Source: a virus. From it: 24,935 bases of DNA. The position numbers and the translations under genes are program-made. Where the stretch lies: positions 1-24,935 of the IMG/VR virus record IMGVR_UViG_3300013101_000087. One strand, given 5' to 3'. Below are positions 8,045 to 15,989 of the stretch, one piece after another. Numbering within the stretch: position 1 is the stretch's first letter; each line of letters starts with the position of its first letter. The notes below the pieces were generated by a model. The model was given only the letters and a program-made list of their open reading frames with translations, had not been told where the DNA came from and did not search any database.

Positions 8045-9115
8045 ATGGAACTTAGTGAAATGCAAAAACTGTTCGCCGCTACAGCAGATATTACTACCGA
8101 AGAAGGTATGGCTGCTTATAAGGCTTTTGCTGCTGCAATAACCGTACCTATTCTACAGAAAATAGAATTAGAGTCCATTATGCGTCAGCTTTTTAACGTT
8201 GAACGTCTGGCATCAGGTGCTCAGGCAGTATATCCAGTCGCTGAAGACTTCGAGATCCCAGTATGGGTTCTTCCTGGGTTAGGCTATGCCGCTCAGAACT
8301 TCATCGAGGGTATCGGTGAAGAGGTATACGTACCTACTTTCACAATCAACGCATCCGCCGATTGGAAAATCACATATGCACGTGATTCCAGAATCGACAT
8401 AGCTCAAAGAACAGCAGTAAGAGTTGCTAAAGACTTAGCAAACTATGAAGAAGAATGTGGTTGGAGAGTAATTGTACCTGCAGCTACTTCCGCTTTCTCT
8501 GGCAAAGGCCTTTTAGGTTCTAGACCAGCACCAATTTACGAGATCGCTTCTGGTTCCACTGGAGCCGGTTATCTTTCTAAAGAACTGGTTAACAAGATGA
8601 TGGTAGGCTTTAAGCGTACCGGTCGTACCTTGACTGACCTTTATGTTTCTCCTGAAGATGCTGCTGATATTCGTGAATGGACTGATACAGACATCGACCC
8701 AATCACCCGTAGAGAAGTTTTCCAGGCGGCTGGCATGGGAAGTATCTGGAATGTATCTCTTCATGAGATTCAGCATTTAGGTGCCCCAGGTATGTACAAC
8801 ATCAACGGAAGTACTTCAGAGTATGGTAAATTCCTTGCTAATGATTCTGATGAATATAATGCATACACCCTGGACAATCCAAACGTCACACAGGCTGATG
8901 GTACCGTAGGTACTTTAGGTGAGACTCAGATTTATGGTTTCGATATGACTACTAACGATTCTCTAGTTATGCCTGTACGTAAAGAGTACGAAGCATACGA
9001 TGATCCGACATTGTTAAGAGTTCAGAAAATGGGCTTCTTTGGTTGGGCAGAGATAGGATTCGCATGTCTCGACAGCCGCATGATAGGCACAGGTGTTATT
9101 GATAGGTCTTTATAA
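8045..9115 (+). CDS. Major capsid protein (HK97 fold)
   Basis: Main shell protein, 356 aa, in the expected place after protease and scaffold. Features consistent with the HK97 fold are an N-terminal helical arm (ELSEMQKLFAATAD), a beta-rich E-loop-like part around residues 60-110, a long helix around 120-145 (IAQRTAVRVAKDLANYEEE), a P-domain helix with TDLYVSPEDAADIREW at ~205-220, and a closing A-domain containing GFFGWAEIGFACLDSRMI, which resembles the ends of many capsid proteins. Translation should be very efficient: AAGGAGGT at 8033-8040 is a complete match to the anti-Shine-Dalgarno. C-ending codons are frequent, suggesting high expression. A strong terminator follows the gene. Confidence 0.92.
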   Translation: MELSEMQKLFAATADITTEEGMAAYKAFAAAITVPILQKIELESIMRQLFNVERLASGAQAVYPVAEDFEIPVWVLPGLGYAAQNFIEGIGEEVYVPTFTINASADWKITYARDSRIDIAQRTAVRVAKDLANYEEECGWRVIVPAATSAFSGKGLLGSRPAPIYEIASGSTGAGYLSKELVNKMMVGFKRTGRTLTDLYVSPEDAADIREWTDTDIDPITRREVFQAAGMGSIWNVSLHEIQHLGAPGMYNINGSTSEYGKFLANDSDEYNAYTLDNPNVTQADGTVGTLGETQIYGFDMTTNDSLVMPVRKEYEAYDDPTLLRVQKMGFFGWAEIGFACLDSRMIGTGVIDRSL

Positions 9116-9149
9116 TAGATAGCACAATCTTTACTGCACTACACGTTAC

Positions 9150-9186
9150 AACCCCCTTCAACTAAGTTGTTGGGGGTTTTGTTTTG
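9150..9186 (+). terminator. Rho-independent terminator after the capsid gene
   Basis: Stem AACCCCC (9150-9156) pairs with GGGGGTT (9172-9178). After a TT/TT internal mismatch, CAAC pairs with GTTG across a TAA loop. The run TTTTGTTTTG follows. This is a textbook intrinsic terminator and would close the head transcript directly after the capsid gene, separating it from the accessory island. Confidence 0.9.
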
Positions 9187-9203
9187 TGTAACCATAAAAG
9201 TCT

Positions 9204-9231
9204 TGCTTTTATAAACTATCTATAGTATAGT
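9204..9231 (+). promoter_or_regulatory. Possible sigma70-type promoter for the homing endonuclease gene
   Basis: TTGCTT (9204-9209) and TATAGT (9226-9231) are 16 bases apart, upstream of the homing endonuclease start at 9264 and just after a terminator, where a new promoter would be needed. The -35 match is only partial. The -35 lies in the right arm of a small hairpin (ATAAAAG pairing with CTTTTAT, 9194-9212), which could instead be a second stem-loop. Confidence 0.35.
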
Positions 9232-9263
9232 GCTGGTAACATTAACATTTAATAGAGGCAGCT

Positions 9264-10664
9264 ATGAGAGTTTATAAAGAGAAACAATGTGTATTATGCA
9301 GTAAAGGGTATATACCTACAAGCCCCAAACAAAAGTTTTGTATTATATGTAAAGATGTTGCTGCAAAAACAGCACAAAAAGAACATGATAAGAAACGTAA
9401 TAGAAAAAAGTATCTTAAGATATATACAAGAACATGTCCAGTATGTGAGGAAGTGTTTACTACTCATTATGGTAGTAAAACATATTGTGGTGCTAAAGAG
9501 TGTGAAATTATAAGAAAAAGAATTAACAGAGTCAAAGTAGATAAGCGGAGATCTATACTAAGGTCTAAAAAGGCTAAGCTAGAAAAATATAGACAACAAG
9601 GCCAAAAATTAAAAGAAATAAAACGTGCAGTAGCACTGGAAAACTACAAATTAATTTCAGCCAAAAAGTACAAAAATACACATTATAGTGAATTAGTTCT
9701 TTTATGTCCAGAAGGTCATTTATACACTACAACCTTTCATAATTTTAGTGATAACAATAATAGATGTGTTACTTGTTACTCTCAAAACAATTATGTATCT
9801 AAACCAGAACAACTAGTAAGAACATTTATAGAGGAAGAGTTTACTAATTTACCTGTTATATATAATGACCGTTCTGTGGTAAGGCCTAAAGAACTAGACT
9901 TTTATTTTCCAGATAATAATTTAGCTATAGAGGTCTGTGGTCTTTATTGGCATGGTGAACTAGTAGCAGGAAAACCTAGAGATTACCACTACAATAAAAT
10001 GCAACAATGTTTTGCTAAAGGTGTGCGCCTCATAACAGTATTTGAAGACGAGTTATTAAATCAGAAAGAGGTAGTATTTTCCCGTATAAGACAAGCATTA
10101 GGCCGACCTACTAGGAGAGTTTTTGCCAGGAAATGTATAGTATGTGAAATAAGTTCCAAAGAGGCCAACTCCTTTTATAGAACTAATCATATACAGGGGG
10201 CATCTACAGCTATGATCAGGTATGGGTTGTTCTACCAAGATGAACTACTGTGTGTAGGTAGCCTAGGTAAATTTGTTAGGAAACATACAGCTACTTCTAC
10301 TACTTTAGAACTTAAACGTTTTTGTACGCTTCCTGGAGTATCTGTAGTTGGTGGGGTAGGCAAAATTTTCAAACGCATGACTTTATACGCAGCAGACCAT
10401 GGTTACACACATATTAAATCTTATTGTGATATGAGGTACGCTAATATATTTAATCCTGTATATGAGGTTATAGGTTTTACCTTGGATAGTTTTACTAAGT
10501 ATACGCCTCATTACTTTAAGTCTGGCAAAAGATATAGAAATTTCTCGTTACGTAAAACTCCAGAAGAACGTTTAACTAATAAGACTGAGTGGCAGCTACG
10601 ACAAGACCAAGGATATGATAGAATATGGGACTGCGGGCATAGAACTTATCTGTATACTTTATAA
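9264..10664 (+). CDS. Vsr/EDxHD-type homing endonuclease with extra C-terminal domain
   Basis: Free-standing selfish nuclease, 466 aa. Residues 1-80 hold cysteine pairs forming two or three zinc fingers (CVLC, CIIC, CPVC); a basic helix follows (~85-125). Another zinc knuckle comes at 148-171 (CPEGH, CVTC). The nuclease core at ~178-275 resembles the Vsr-like EDxHD homing endonucleases typified by I-Bth0305I: KELDFYFPDNNLAIEVCGLYWH, then KGVRLITVFEDEL. Residues ~295-430 form a separate domain (LELKRFCTLPGVSVVGGVGKI, IKSYCDMRY) that recurs in such phage proteins and may have a GNAT-like fold; that fold is my inference. The protein ends with RIWDCGHRTYLY. It follows the capsid terminator and may have its own promoter. 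Its codons are AT-rich, unlike the capsid gene before it. The nuclease call is sound; the target is unknown. Confidence 0.85.
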   Translation: MRVYKEKQCVLCSKGYIPTSPKQKFCIICKDVAAKTAQKEHDKKRNRKKYLKIYTRTCPVCEEVFTTHYGSKTYCGAKECEIIRKRINRVKVDKRRSILRSKKAKLEKYRQQGQKLKEIKRAVALENYKLISAKKYKNTHYSELVLLCPEGHLYTTTFHNFSDNNNRCVTCYSQNNYVSKPEQLVRTFIEEEFTNLPVIYNDRSVVRPKELDFYFPDNNLAIEVCGLYWHGELVAGKPRDYHYNKMQQCFAKGVRLITVFEDELLNQKEVVFSRIRQALGRPTRRVFARKCIVCEISSKEANSFYRTNHIQGASTAMIRYGLFYQDELLCVGSLGKFVRKHTATSTTLELKRFCTLPGVSVVGGVGKIFKRMTLYAADHGYTHIKSYCDMRYANIFNPVYEVIGFTLDSFTKYTPHYFKSGKRYRNFSLRKTPEERLTNKTEWQLRQDQGYDRIWDCGHRTYLYTL

Positions 10665-10720
10665 TAAACTAACTCCTTTATAATATGAGTATTACGACAA
10701 TGTTTATAAAATAGGTGAAT

Positions 10721-11044
10721 ATGTTAGAAACTGTACTTTTTATATTATTTGTGACTCTGTCTGTAGAAGCTACTACAGAACTTGTGAGCAAGTCTGAATT
10801 TTTTTCTCCTATTAGGGCGTGGTTTTTTAAGCGCAGGGCCCGTAGGTTATTTAAGTTTATACACAATATCCTAGATTGCCCTTATTGTTTGTCTGTGTGG
10901 GTGAGCTGTTTTTTTATTGGTTTATTTTATATAATTATATTTAAAGATATGTATTTTTATTTATACCTACCAGCAGTGTTGGCGACACATAGATTAGCAA
11001 ATATACTGCATTTTGTTGTGGATAGGGTTAGAGGACCTATATGA
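10721..11044 (+). CDS. DUF1360-like small membrane protein
   Basis: A 107-aa protein of unknown function. An N-terminal hydrophobic helix (LETVLFILFVTLSVEATTEL) and a second hydrophobic region around 60-90 predict membrane association. The segments TELVSKSEFFSPIRAWF and LDCPYCLSVWV match the DUF1360 family pattern (a CPYC motif before a membrane helix), a family found in phages and in bacteria. I prefer ATG 10721; an in-frame GTG at 10715 lies within the AGGTGA ribosome site. The stop overlaps the HNH gene start in an ATGA junction, so the two are co-translated. A membrane protein among late genes could act in lysis timing or superinfection exclusion, but nothing here shows that. Confidence 0.75.
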   Translation: MLETVLFILFVTLSVEATTELVSKSEFFSPIRAWFFKRRARRLFKFIHNILDCPYCLSVWVSCFFIGLFYIIIFKDMYFYLYLPAVLATHRLANILHFVVDRVRGPI

Positions 11045-11889
11045 AGATATGCTGGGATAATTTGGAAGGCTTTAAACTTACCAGAAATGGTATTTTTCTA
11101 AAGAATGGTAGAGCTTCCTACGTGTATAAGGATAAATGTGTTAGTTGCGGCGAGCCTTACTTAACACTTAAAAATAAACAAAGTAACTTTTGTGGTAAGT
11201 CTTGTGCACATAAAGGCAGACAGTCTTGGTTAGGTAAGAAGCACACTGCCCTTACCATAGCTAAAATGTCTAAATCAGCTTATATTAGGTCTAAAAATAA
11301 AGAGTATAGTACTAAGTTATCTACCGCACAAACTGGCCACAAAAACCATAACTGGAAAGGTGGTGTGTCTAAAAAAGGTTTGCCTTTATACGACACTTAT
11401 AATAAGTCACTTTGGCCAGAAGAGGTGACATACAGTACAGTTGGTGATCTAAAACTTTTAAATGTAAAATGTACCAAATGTGGTGAGTGGTTTATACCCA
11501 CTACTGATGAAGTACAGCGCAGATTAAAATACTTAAATGAAGCTGTAACTTCCGAGAATAGATTTTATTGCTCTAGCACTTGTAAAGATACTTGTGTTAT
11601 ATATAGGCAGATTAAGTACCCAAAATATTTTAGTACACATAAGGAATTAGCTTATACATCAAGTGAGCTTAAAGTATGGGCAAAAGAAGTGCTGTATAGA
11701 GGAACTAACACTTGTGCTTTTTGTGGGGAATATGCAAGTATAGCTCATCATATAGAGCCTAAGAAACTGGCACCTTATAAAGCACTAGATCCTGATAATG
11801 GTTTAGCTTGTTGTGAAACATGTCATTTTAAGTATGGCCATAGCAATGAGTGTTCAACAGGTAGTTTATCACATGTAGTTTGTAAGTAA
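11041..11889 (+). CDS. HNH homing endonuclease
   Basis: Probable homing endonuclease of 282 aa. It has an N-terminal zinc finger (CVSCGEPY to FCGKSC), a NUMOD3-like DNA-binding helix pair (HKGRQSWLGKKHTALTIAKM) and the phrase KNHNWKGGVSKKG, common in phage HNH proteins. A second cysteine cluster lies at 144-185. The HNH motif is at the C-terminus: CAFC at 225-228, AHHIEPKK with H236 and H237, N253 in DPDNGLACCETCH, and H262. All motif residues are present, so it looks active. It overlaps the DUF1360-like gene by four bases. With the 9264 gene it makes two homing-type nucleases flanking one small gene, directly after the capsid gene. Confidence 0.88.
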   Translation: MKICWDNLEGFKLTRNGIFLKNGRASYVYKDKCVSCGEPYLTLKNKQSNFCGKSCAHKGRQSWLGKKHTALTIAKMSKSAYIRSKNKEYSTKLSTAQTGHKNHNWKGGVSKKGLPLYDTYNKSLWPEEVTYSTVGDLKLLNVKCTKCGEWFIPTTDEVQRRLKYLNEAVTSENRFYCSSTCKDTCVIYRQIKYPKYFSTHKELAYTSSELKVWAKEVLYRGTNTCAFCGEYASIAHHIEPKKLAPYKALDPDNGLACCETCHFKYGHSNECSTGSLSHVVCK

Positions 11890-11897
11890 TAAAGTAA

Positions 11898-11933
11898 TGG
11901 ACAAGGCACGATTTATAATAATTTTGGACAAGG
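11898..11933. repeat. TGGACAAGG direct repeat
   Basis: Two exact 9-base copies (11898-11906 and 11925-11933) in the 53-base gap before the next gene. The second copy contributes the AAGGAG ribosome site. TATAAT lies between the copies at 11914-11919, but the first copy is only 10 bases from it, too close for a standard -35. It could be an operator-like pair or a local duplication. Confidence 0.5.
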
Positions 11934-11942
11934 AGATTTAAA

Positions 11943-12407
11943 ATGAAAGGTTACATACAGAGTAGAATGACGTCGTACATGCACATATTTAAAATGAGTG
12001 TTAGGCCAGGTGAGAAAATACCGCTGGATACCCTTTATAATATGTATGGTAAGAAGCATGGAATTAAAGAGAAAGATTTTACAAAATGGATTATAGATGT
12101 AAAATTAAAAGGCCAAGCAGACAAATGGAGTGTAGTTGAGACTGACGCAGATTATGTATCAGAAGAAGACACCCTAGCCCCTAAGAAAGAGTTTAATACA
12201 AACACTAAAGGGGAAGTCGTAGCTAATAAAATGAGTGTTGAAGACGTTATTGGTTTACCAGTTAGGAGAGCAAGAGAAGTTGTCCCTAGTATAATGGACG
12301 TTAAACTGCTAAAGTATGCTTTAGTAGAGGCCAGACCTAGGTCTAACAAAGAATCTCTCTGTAGGATTTTAGAGAAAAGAATAAATGAACTAGCGCTACA
12401 TATGTAG
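11943..12407 (+). CDS. Conserved-looking phage protein, unknown function
   Basis: A 154-aa soluble protein, basic in its first half. Residues ~20-60 (VRPGEKIPLDTLYNMYGKKH, then DFTKWIIDVKL) could form a small winged-helix-like unit. After an acidic linker, residues ~98-150 form a compact helical module (MSVEDVIGLPVRRAREVVPS, then LKYALVEARPR and KESLCRILEKRINEL). I have the impression that this C-terminal module recurs near capsid genes of other phages, but cannot verify it here. It starts at ATG 11943 behind AAGGAG. It lies between the nuclease island and the beta-rich virion genes. No enzyme motif is seen; a minor virion or assembly role would fit, as would a DNA-binding role. Confidence 0.65.
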   Translation: MKGYIQSRMTSYMHIFKMSVRPGEKIPLDTLYNMYGKKHGIKEKDFTKWIIDVKLKGQADKWSVVETDADYVSEEDTLAPKKEFNTNTKGEVVANKMSVEDVIGLPVRRAREVVPSIMDVKLLKYALVEARPRSNKESLCRILEKRINELALHM

Positions 12408-12461
12408 GATGTGTTACAAGCTGTACAACGGGAGCAGATTAGTTCAAATAAGGGGACATAA

Positions 12462-14066
12462 ATGGCCATACCTTCATACACAACAGACTTAACTATATGG
12501 AATGCGGTCACTGCTGAGACGGGTTTTTTAGAATTATCGGGTTACACTGCGGGCAGTAAAGAAAGTATTGATCCTGATCTAGCTATTTACGGGGCAGTTT
12601 GCCTGTCGGCAAGTAACCGTTCATCAGCTCCTTGTAGTCTAGGGTATAGTGGATCATCAATGACCTTAGGCACTGATGATGCCGTTTTTGTGTGGCAAAA
12701 ATTCTTCGCACCTAACTCATTAGACACAGAATCAAATGGAGGCATCATTGTGGGTGTGGGCAATACCAGCTCTGCTTACTATAAATGGACATTTGATGGC
12801 TCAGATACTTATGCTTATGGTGGGTGGAAAAATTATGCTGTTTCCCCAACAAAAACAACTGGTAGAACAGCAGTAGGTAGCCCAAGCGGTACATGGACTG
12901 TAGTAGGTGTCGGATGGGATATGATTAATGGTATTTCAAAAGGTAACGCACTTACATTAGACATAATAAGATATGGTAGGGGAACATCAATATTCACAGG
13001 TGGGCAGGCGGCCAATTATGCTAATTTTGCTGGATATGCCACTGTTAATGATAATTCTACTACTGGCAGATTCGGTTTAATACAAGAAATTTCTGGTGGC
13101 TACCTGTACAAGGGTTTAATCTCATTAGGGGTCACAGCAACATTAGTAGATTTCAGAGATTCGAATGTAAACGTTACTATTGATGATACTAAACATGTAT
13201 CGGCAGCATTTAATACAATTGAGATACATAATGCAAGTTCTAATATAGAATGGACCACTGTTAGTTTTATCTCTCTTGGGTCTGTTTCGAGAGGAAATCT
13301 TGAAATGGTAGACAATGCTACTTTCGATGATGTTGGTGGGTCCTTCACCAATATGGGCACATTCATCTACCAATCAAACGCCACTATTACGGGAAAGACT
13401 TTTAGGGTGTGTGACTTAATAACGCAAGACGGCGCTACATTTTCCAAATGTTTTATAGAGAAACCATTCGGCTCCGTAGGTATGTTAATAGATGACTTAT
13501 CTTTAGTAACAGAATGTACTTTTATATCTGATGGTACAGGCCATGCTGTTGATTTAGGAAATATTACCAGTACCCAATCCCTTACTTGGGATAACCTGCT
13601 TGATGATGGGGCCGGTACTGAGTGGACGGGTTCTGTCGGAACCACTGTTGGTGTAGCTGGTACTGCAAATGATGCAATATTGGTTAATGTGTCAACCAGT
13701 CAGACTTTAACAATTTCTGTATCTGATGGGGCCACTATTCCAACAGTTCAGAATACTGGGGGGGGTACAGTAACAATAGTAGCAGGAGAAAGAACATTTG
13801 CTTTTACTTTGAACCCCTCAATAACAGGGTACGAGTGGAGAATTTACACCGTAACTGCTCTAGGTTCTTTGGACGGCTCGACAGAAATTGACGGAGAAGA
13901 AATAGCATCAGTAGATAATCAATCATACATTTATATCCATACTTCTGATACACCAGCAGCAGTGCAGATTATAGATGACGATTATGTGGAGAGTATAACT
14001 TATTACACACTTGTTAACGGTGATCAATCCGTTACTATAAATTTATCACCGGAGGACAATGTATGA
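12462..14066 (+). CDS. Beta-rich fibre-like virion protein with poly-G tract
   Basis: Large 534-aa protein almost entirely of short beta segments rich in G, S, T and N, with very few lysines. Residues ~1-210 look like a jelly-roll or LamG-type sandwich (SGTWTVVGVGWDMING). Residues ~215-440 look like a right-handed beta-helix, with repeated short strands (ATFSKCFIEKPFGSVGMLID, LVTECTFISDGTGHAVDLG). The last ~90 residues resemble an immunoglobulin-like module (NPSITGYEWRIYTVTALGS). Such proteins are head or tail fibres binding host surfaces. An 8-base G tract at 13758-13765 encodes Gly-Gly-Gly near residue 433. It starts at ATG 12462 behind AAGGGG and ends in an ATGA overlap with the next gene. 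The position between capsid and neck hints at a head fibre rather than a tail fibre. Confidence 0.72.
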   Translation: MAIPSYTTDLTIWNAVTAETGFLELSGYTAGSKESIDPDLAIYGAVCLSASNRSSAPCSLGYSGSSMTLGTDDAVFVWQKFFAPNSLDTESNGGIIVGVGNTSSAYYKWTFDGSDTYAYGGWKNYAVSPTKTTGRTAVGSPSGTWTVVGVGWDMINGISKGNALTLDIIRYGRGTSIFTGGQAANYANFAGYATVNDNSTTGRFGLIQEISGGYLYKGLISLGVTATLVDFRDSNVNVTIDDTKHVSAAFNTIEIHNASSNIEWTTVSFISLGSVSRGNLEMVDNATFDDVGGSFTNMGTFIYQSNATITGKTFRVCDLITQDGATFSKCFIEKPFGSVGMLIDDLSLVTECTFISDGTGHAVDLGNITSTQSLTWDNLLDDGAGTEWTGSVGTTVGVAGTANDAILVNVSTSQTLTISVSDGATIPTVQNTGGGTVTIVAGERTFAFTLNPSITGYEWRIYTVTALGSLDGSTEIDGEEIASVDNQSYIYIHTSDTPAAVQIIDDDYVESITYYTLVNGDQSVTINLSPEDNV

Positions 14067-14401
14067 TGGAAAAACTTGTATTACAAACAGCCTATGCTAC
14101 GTGGGTTATGGACGAAAATGACAATAACTGGGTAATTCGTGACAAAGATGCTAATATTATTTTAAAGCTTGGACCAAACTGGGACGAGCGTAAATGTATG
14201 GCAGCTATTAGGTTAGGAAGGGAATTTGAAAAAAAAGCTTTTGGATTAGGTGTAGATACAGGAATGGAAAAGACCAAAAATACTATGAACACAATTGTAC
14301 AAAATCAACTTAATTATATACAAGAACTTGAGGCGATGAACACGCGTCTTAGTACACAATTAGAAAAATTCATTATAGGAGACGACAATGACCCTAATTG
14401 A
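14063..14401 (+). CDS. Small coiled-coil protein, unknown function
   Basis: A 112-aa protein. The first half (YATWVMDENDNNWVIRDKDA) looks like a small beta unit; the second half is helical and likely a coiled coil (residues ~75-105, QNQLNYIQELEAMNTRLSTQ). The start ATG overlaps the fibre-like gene stop (ATGA), and its end overlaps the next gene by 14 bases, so all three are co-translated. A role as a chaperone or connector for the flanking fibre-like proteins would fit its size and coiled coil, by analogy with fibre-assembly proteins, but there is no direct evidence. An adjacent ATG at 14066 is an alternative start. Confidence 0.7.
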   Translation: MMEKLVLQTAYATWVMDENDNNWVIRDKDANIILKLGPNWDERKCMAAIRLGREFEKKAFGLGVDTGMEKTKNTMNTIVQNQLNYIQELEAMNTRLSTQLEKFIIGDDNDPN

Positions 14402-15989
14402 TCTTAGTAACTACGACACACTGCTTAACCAATCTACCACTGGTGGTAGAGATGGAACCCCAAACGGTAATATCTTCTTTGCTACCACATCTGGTATCAT
14501 GGAAATTATAACGGTTGAAGAACAACCTACAGTAATTATTACAGACGCCACTCATCCAAGCTATACAGATGGGACTTCCCCGATTACCAATCCATTAGGT
14601 GAGGATGACGGGATTAAACTTGAAGCCATTTATGCTTTTGAGAGACAGGAAAGGCGTAAAGATGAAGAACTGAGAAAGCACGATTACTTCCTTGAAGGTA
14701 CTTTCAAATTTGGTGGCGCTTACAAATTTGTTAATGACCGCAAGCCTTATGATGCAGACGCAGGTGGGGCTGATTCGGGCACTGTTGATGACCGTTTTAA
14801 GATTCGTGGTTCTGGTTGGGAAGAATTGGATGCAGCTGGCGAACTATGTAGAATTTATTATGGTAATAAATCACTAGGTAACATCGAAGCACTATCTGTC
14901 CCTTATTATCAGTTATCTAGTTCCACTACCCCAGACACAAATACAATTGTGCCTGTAGCTTATGATAAAGATGGCCCGATTGATGAGGCTGTTCAGGTAT
15001 TCGGCAGCGTTACTTACGATGCCAATACCACAACATTCGATACAAGGGTATATGAATCTCTGAAGATACGTTCTTACGGATTCAACTACGATGAGAAGAT
15101 TCTATCGGATTCTGGTGTGGTTGAGATGGGTGGTTACAATACTGGTTTCGCCCTTACAGAATCAATACATCTTACCACAAATACAGTTGACATGCCTTTG
15201 GCCAGTGTTCTTGATTCCGCAGATCCGCCTGACGCATCTAATCAGACAGGTGTTTGGTTGAATATGGAACTGGAAGAGCTTGATACTCCTCAAACAGAGA
15301 CAGGCTTCACTACTGCTGATGCTGATTTTACATGGGTACTTCAGAACCCCAGTGGAGCAAACCTTGATGAATGTATTGCTTATCTTGACGCTGTTGCCCA
15401 AACTGATGCAGACATTAATGCCCATGACACAAATGAGACCCATGGTCAACGTGTTGGTACATGGTATGATTACAACGCAGCAGGTAAGATCTTACCAGTA
15501 GTTGGTACTGGTGCTGCTGGTGAAGGACTCTTTATTGAAGGGCTTACTGGTACTGACAAAAACAGAGTTATCTTTACTGATGATGCTGCTGCCACCAAGG
15601 AGTATCCATTCTACCTAGCTATAGCCGTGAACGTAGGATCTGGTGCTGTAGCCGACACCAATGCTTGGTTCCATGCATTTTATCTTGATGGACCAGGAGC
15701 TGGGGACGACTTCAATACTGCCGCTGCATTAACTGTTGAAGATGCCGATGCTGTTACTGAGATTAAAGGTAATGTCAATGGTTCCGGTTTGAGGACTGGT
15801 AATATCATCAACTTCGAGTACAACTTTGCTTCCGACCCAATAAGTGGCGGTGGCGAATTTGATGTAGTTTTTGAATGTGAAGGTGATGGTGGTGTAACCG
15901 CAGCTAAGACTGTGTTCACCCTTACTGACCCTGCTAATGCTGCTTCTATTACAGCATCTTGCGTACCAGGAGTAGAGAATAACGTTTAA
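14388..15989 (+). CDS. Large virion structural protein, probably abundant
   Basis: A 533-aa acidic protein, rich in D, T, G and A. Residues ~75-180 include a lysine-rich helical part (YAFERQERRKDEELRKHDYF) followed by beta strands. The centre (~150-300) has repeated YD and VP strands. The C-terminal ~200 residues form a beta-sandwich-like region (PFYLAIAVNVGSGAVADTNA) reminiscent of carbohydrate-binding or lectin-like domains. Third positions favour C and the sequence is less AT-rich than its neighbours, as in the capsid and tail-tube genes, which suggests an abundant virion protein. It is coupled upstream by a 14-base overlap and downstream by a TAATG junction. No family motif is recognised. 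Head decoration, baseplate-like or whisker roles are all possible. Confidence 0.72.
   Translation: MTLIDLSNYDTLLNQSTTGGRDGTPNGNIFFATTSGIMEIITVEEQPTVIITDATHPSYTDGTSPITNPLGEDDGIKLEAIYAFERQERRKDEELRKHDYFLEGTFKFGGAYKFVNDRKPYDADAGGADSGTVDDRFKIRGSGWEELDAAGELCRIYYGNKSLGNIEALSVPYYQLSSSTTPDTNTIVPVAYDKDGPIDEAVQVFGSVTYDANTTTFDTRVYESLKIRSYGFNYDEKILSDSGVVEMGGYNTGFALTESIHLTTNTVDMPLASVLDSADPPDASNQTGVWLNMELEELDTPQTETGFTTADADFTWVLQNPSGANLDECIAYLDAVAQTDADINAHDTNETHGQRVGTWYDYNAAGKILPVVGTGAAGEGLFIEGLTGTDKNRVIFTDDAAATKEYPFYLAIAVNVGSGAVADTNAWFHAFYLDGPGAGDDFNTAAALTVEDADAVTEIKGNVNGSGLRTGNIINFEYNFASDPISGGGEFDVVFECEGDGGVTAAKTVFTLTDPANAASITASCVPGVENNV

Noticed and set aside
11898-11919. TGGACA with TATAAT as a promoter before the 11943 gene
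   Set aside because: The spacing is only 10 bases, too short for a sigma70-type promoter.
15280-15501. 73-codon + frame inside the 14388 gene
   Set aside because: Shadow of the main frame: a biased leucine/methionine/threonine-rich product with no start signal.
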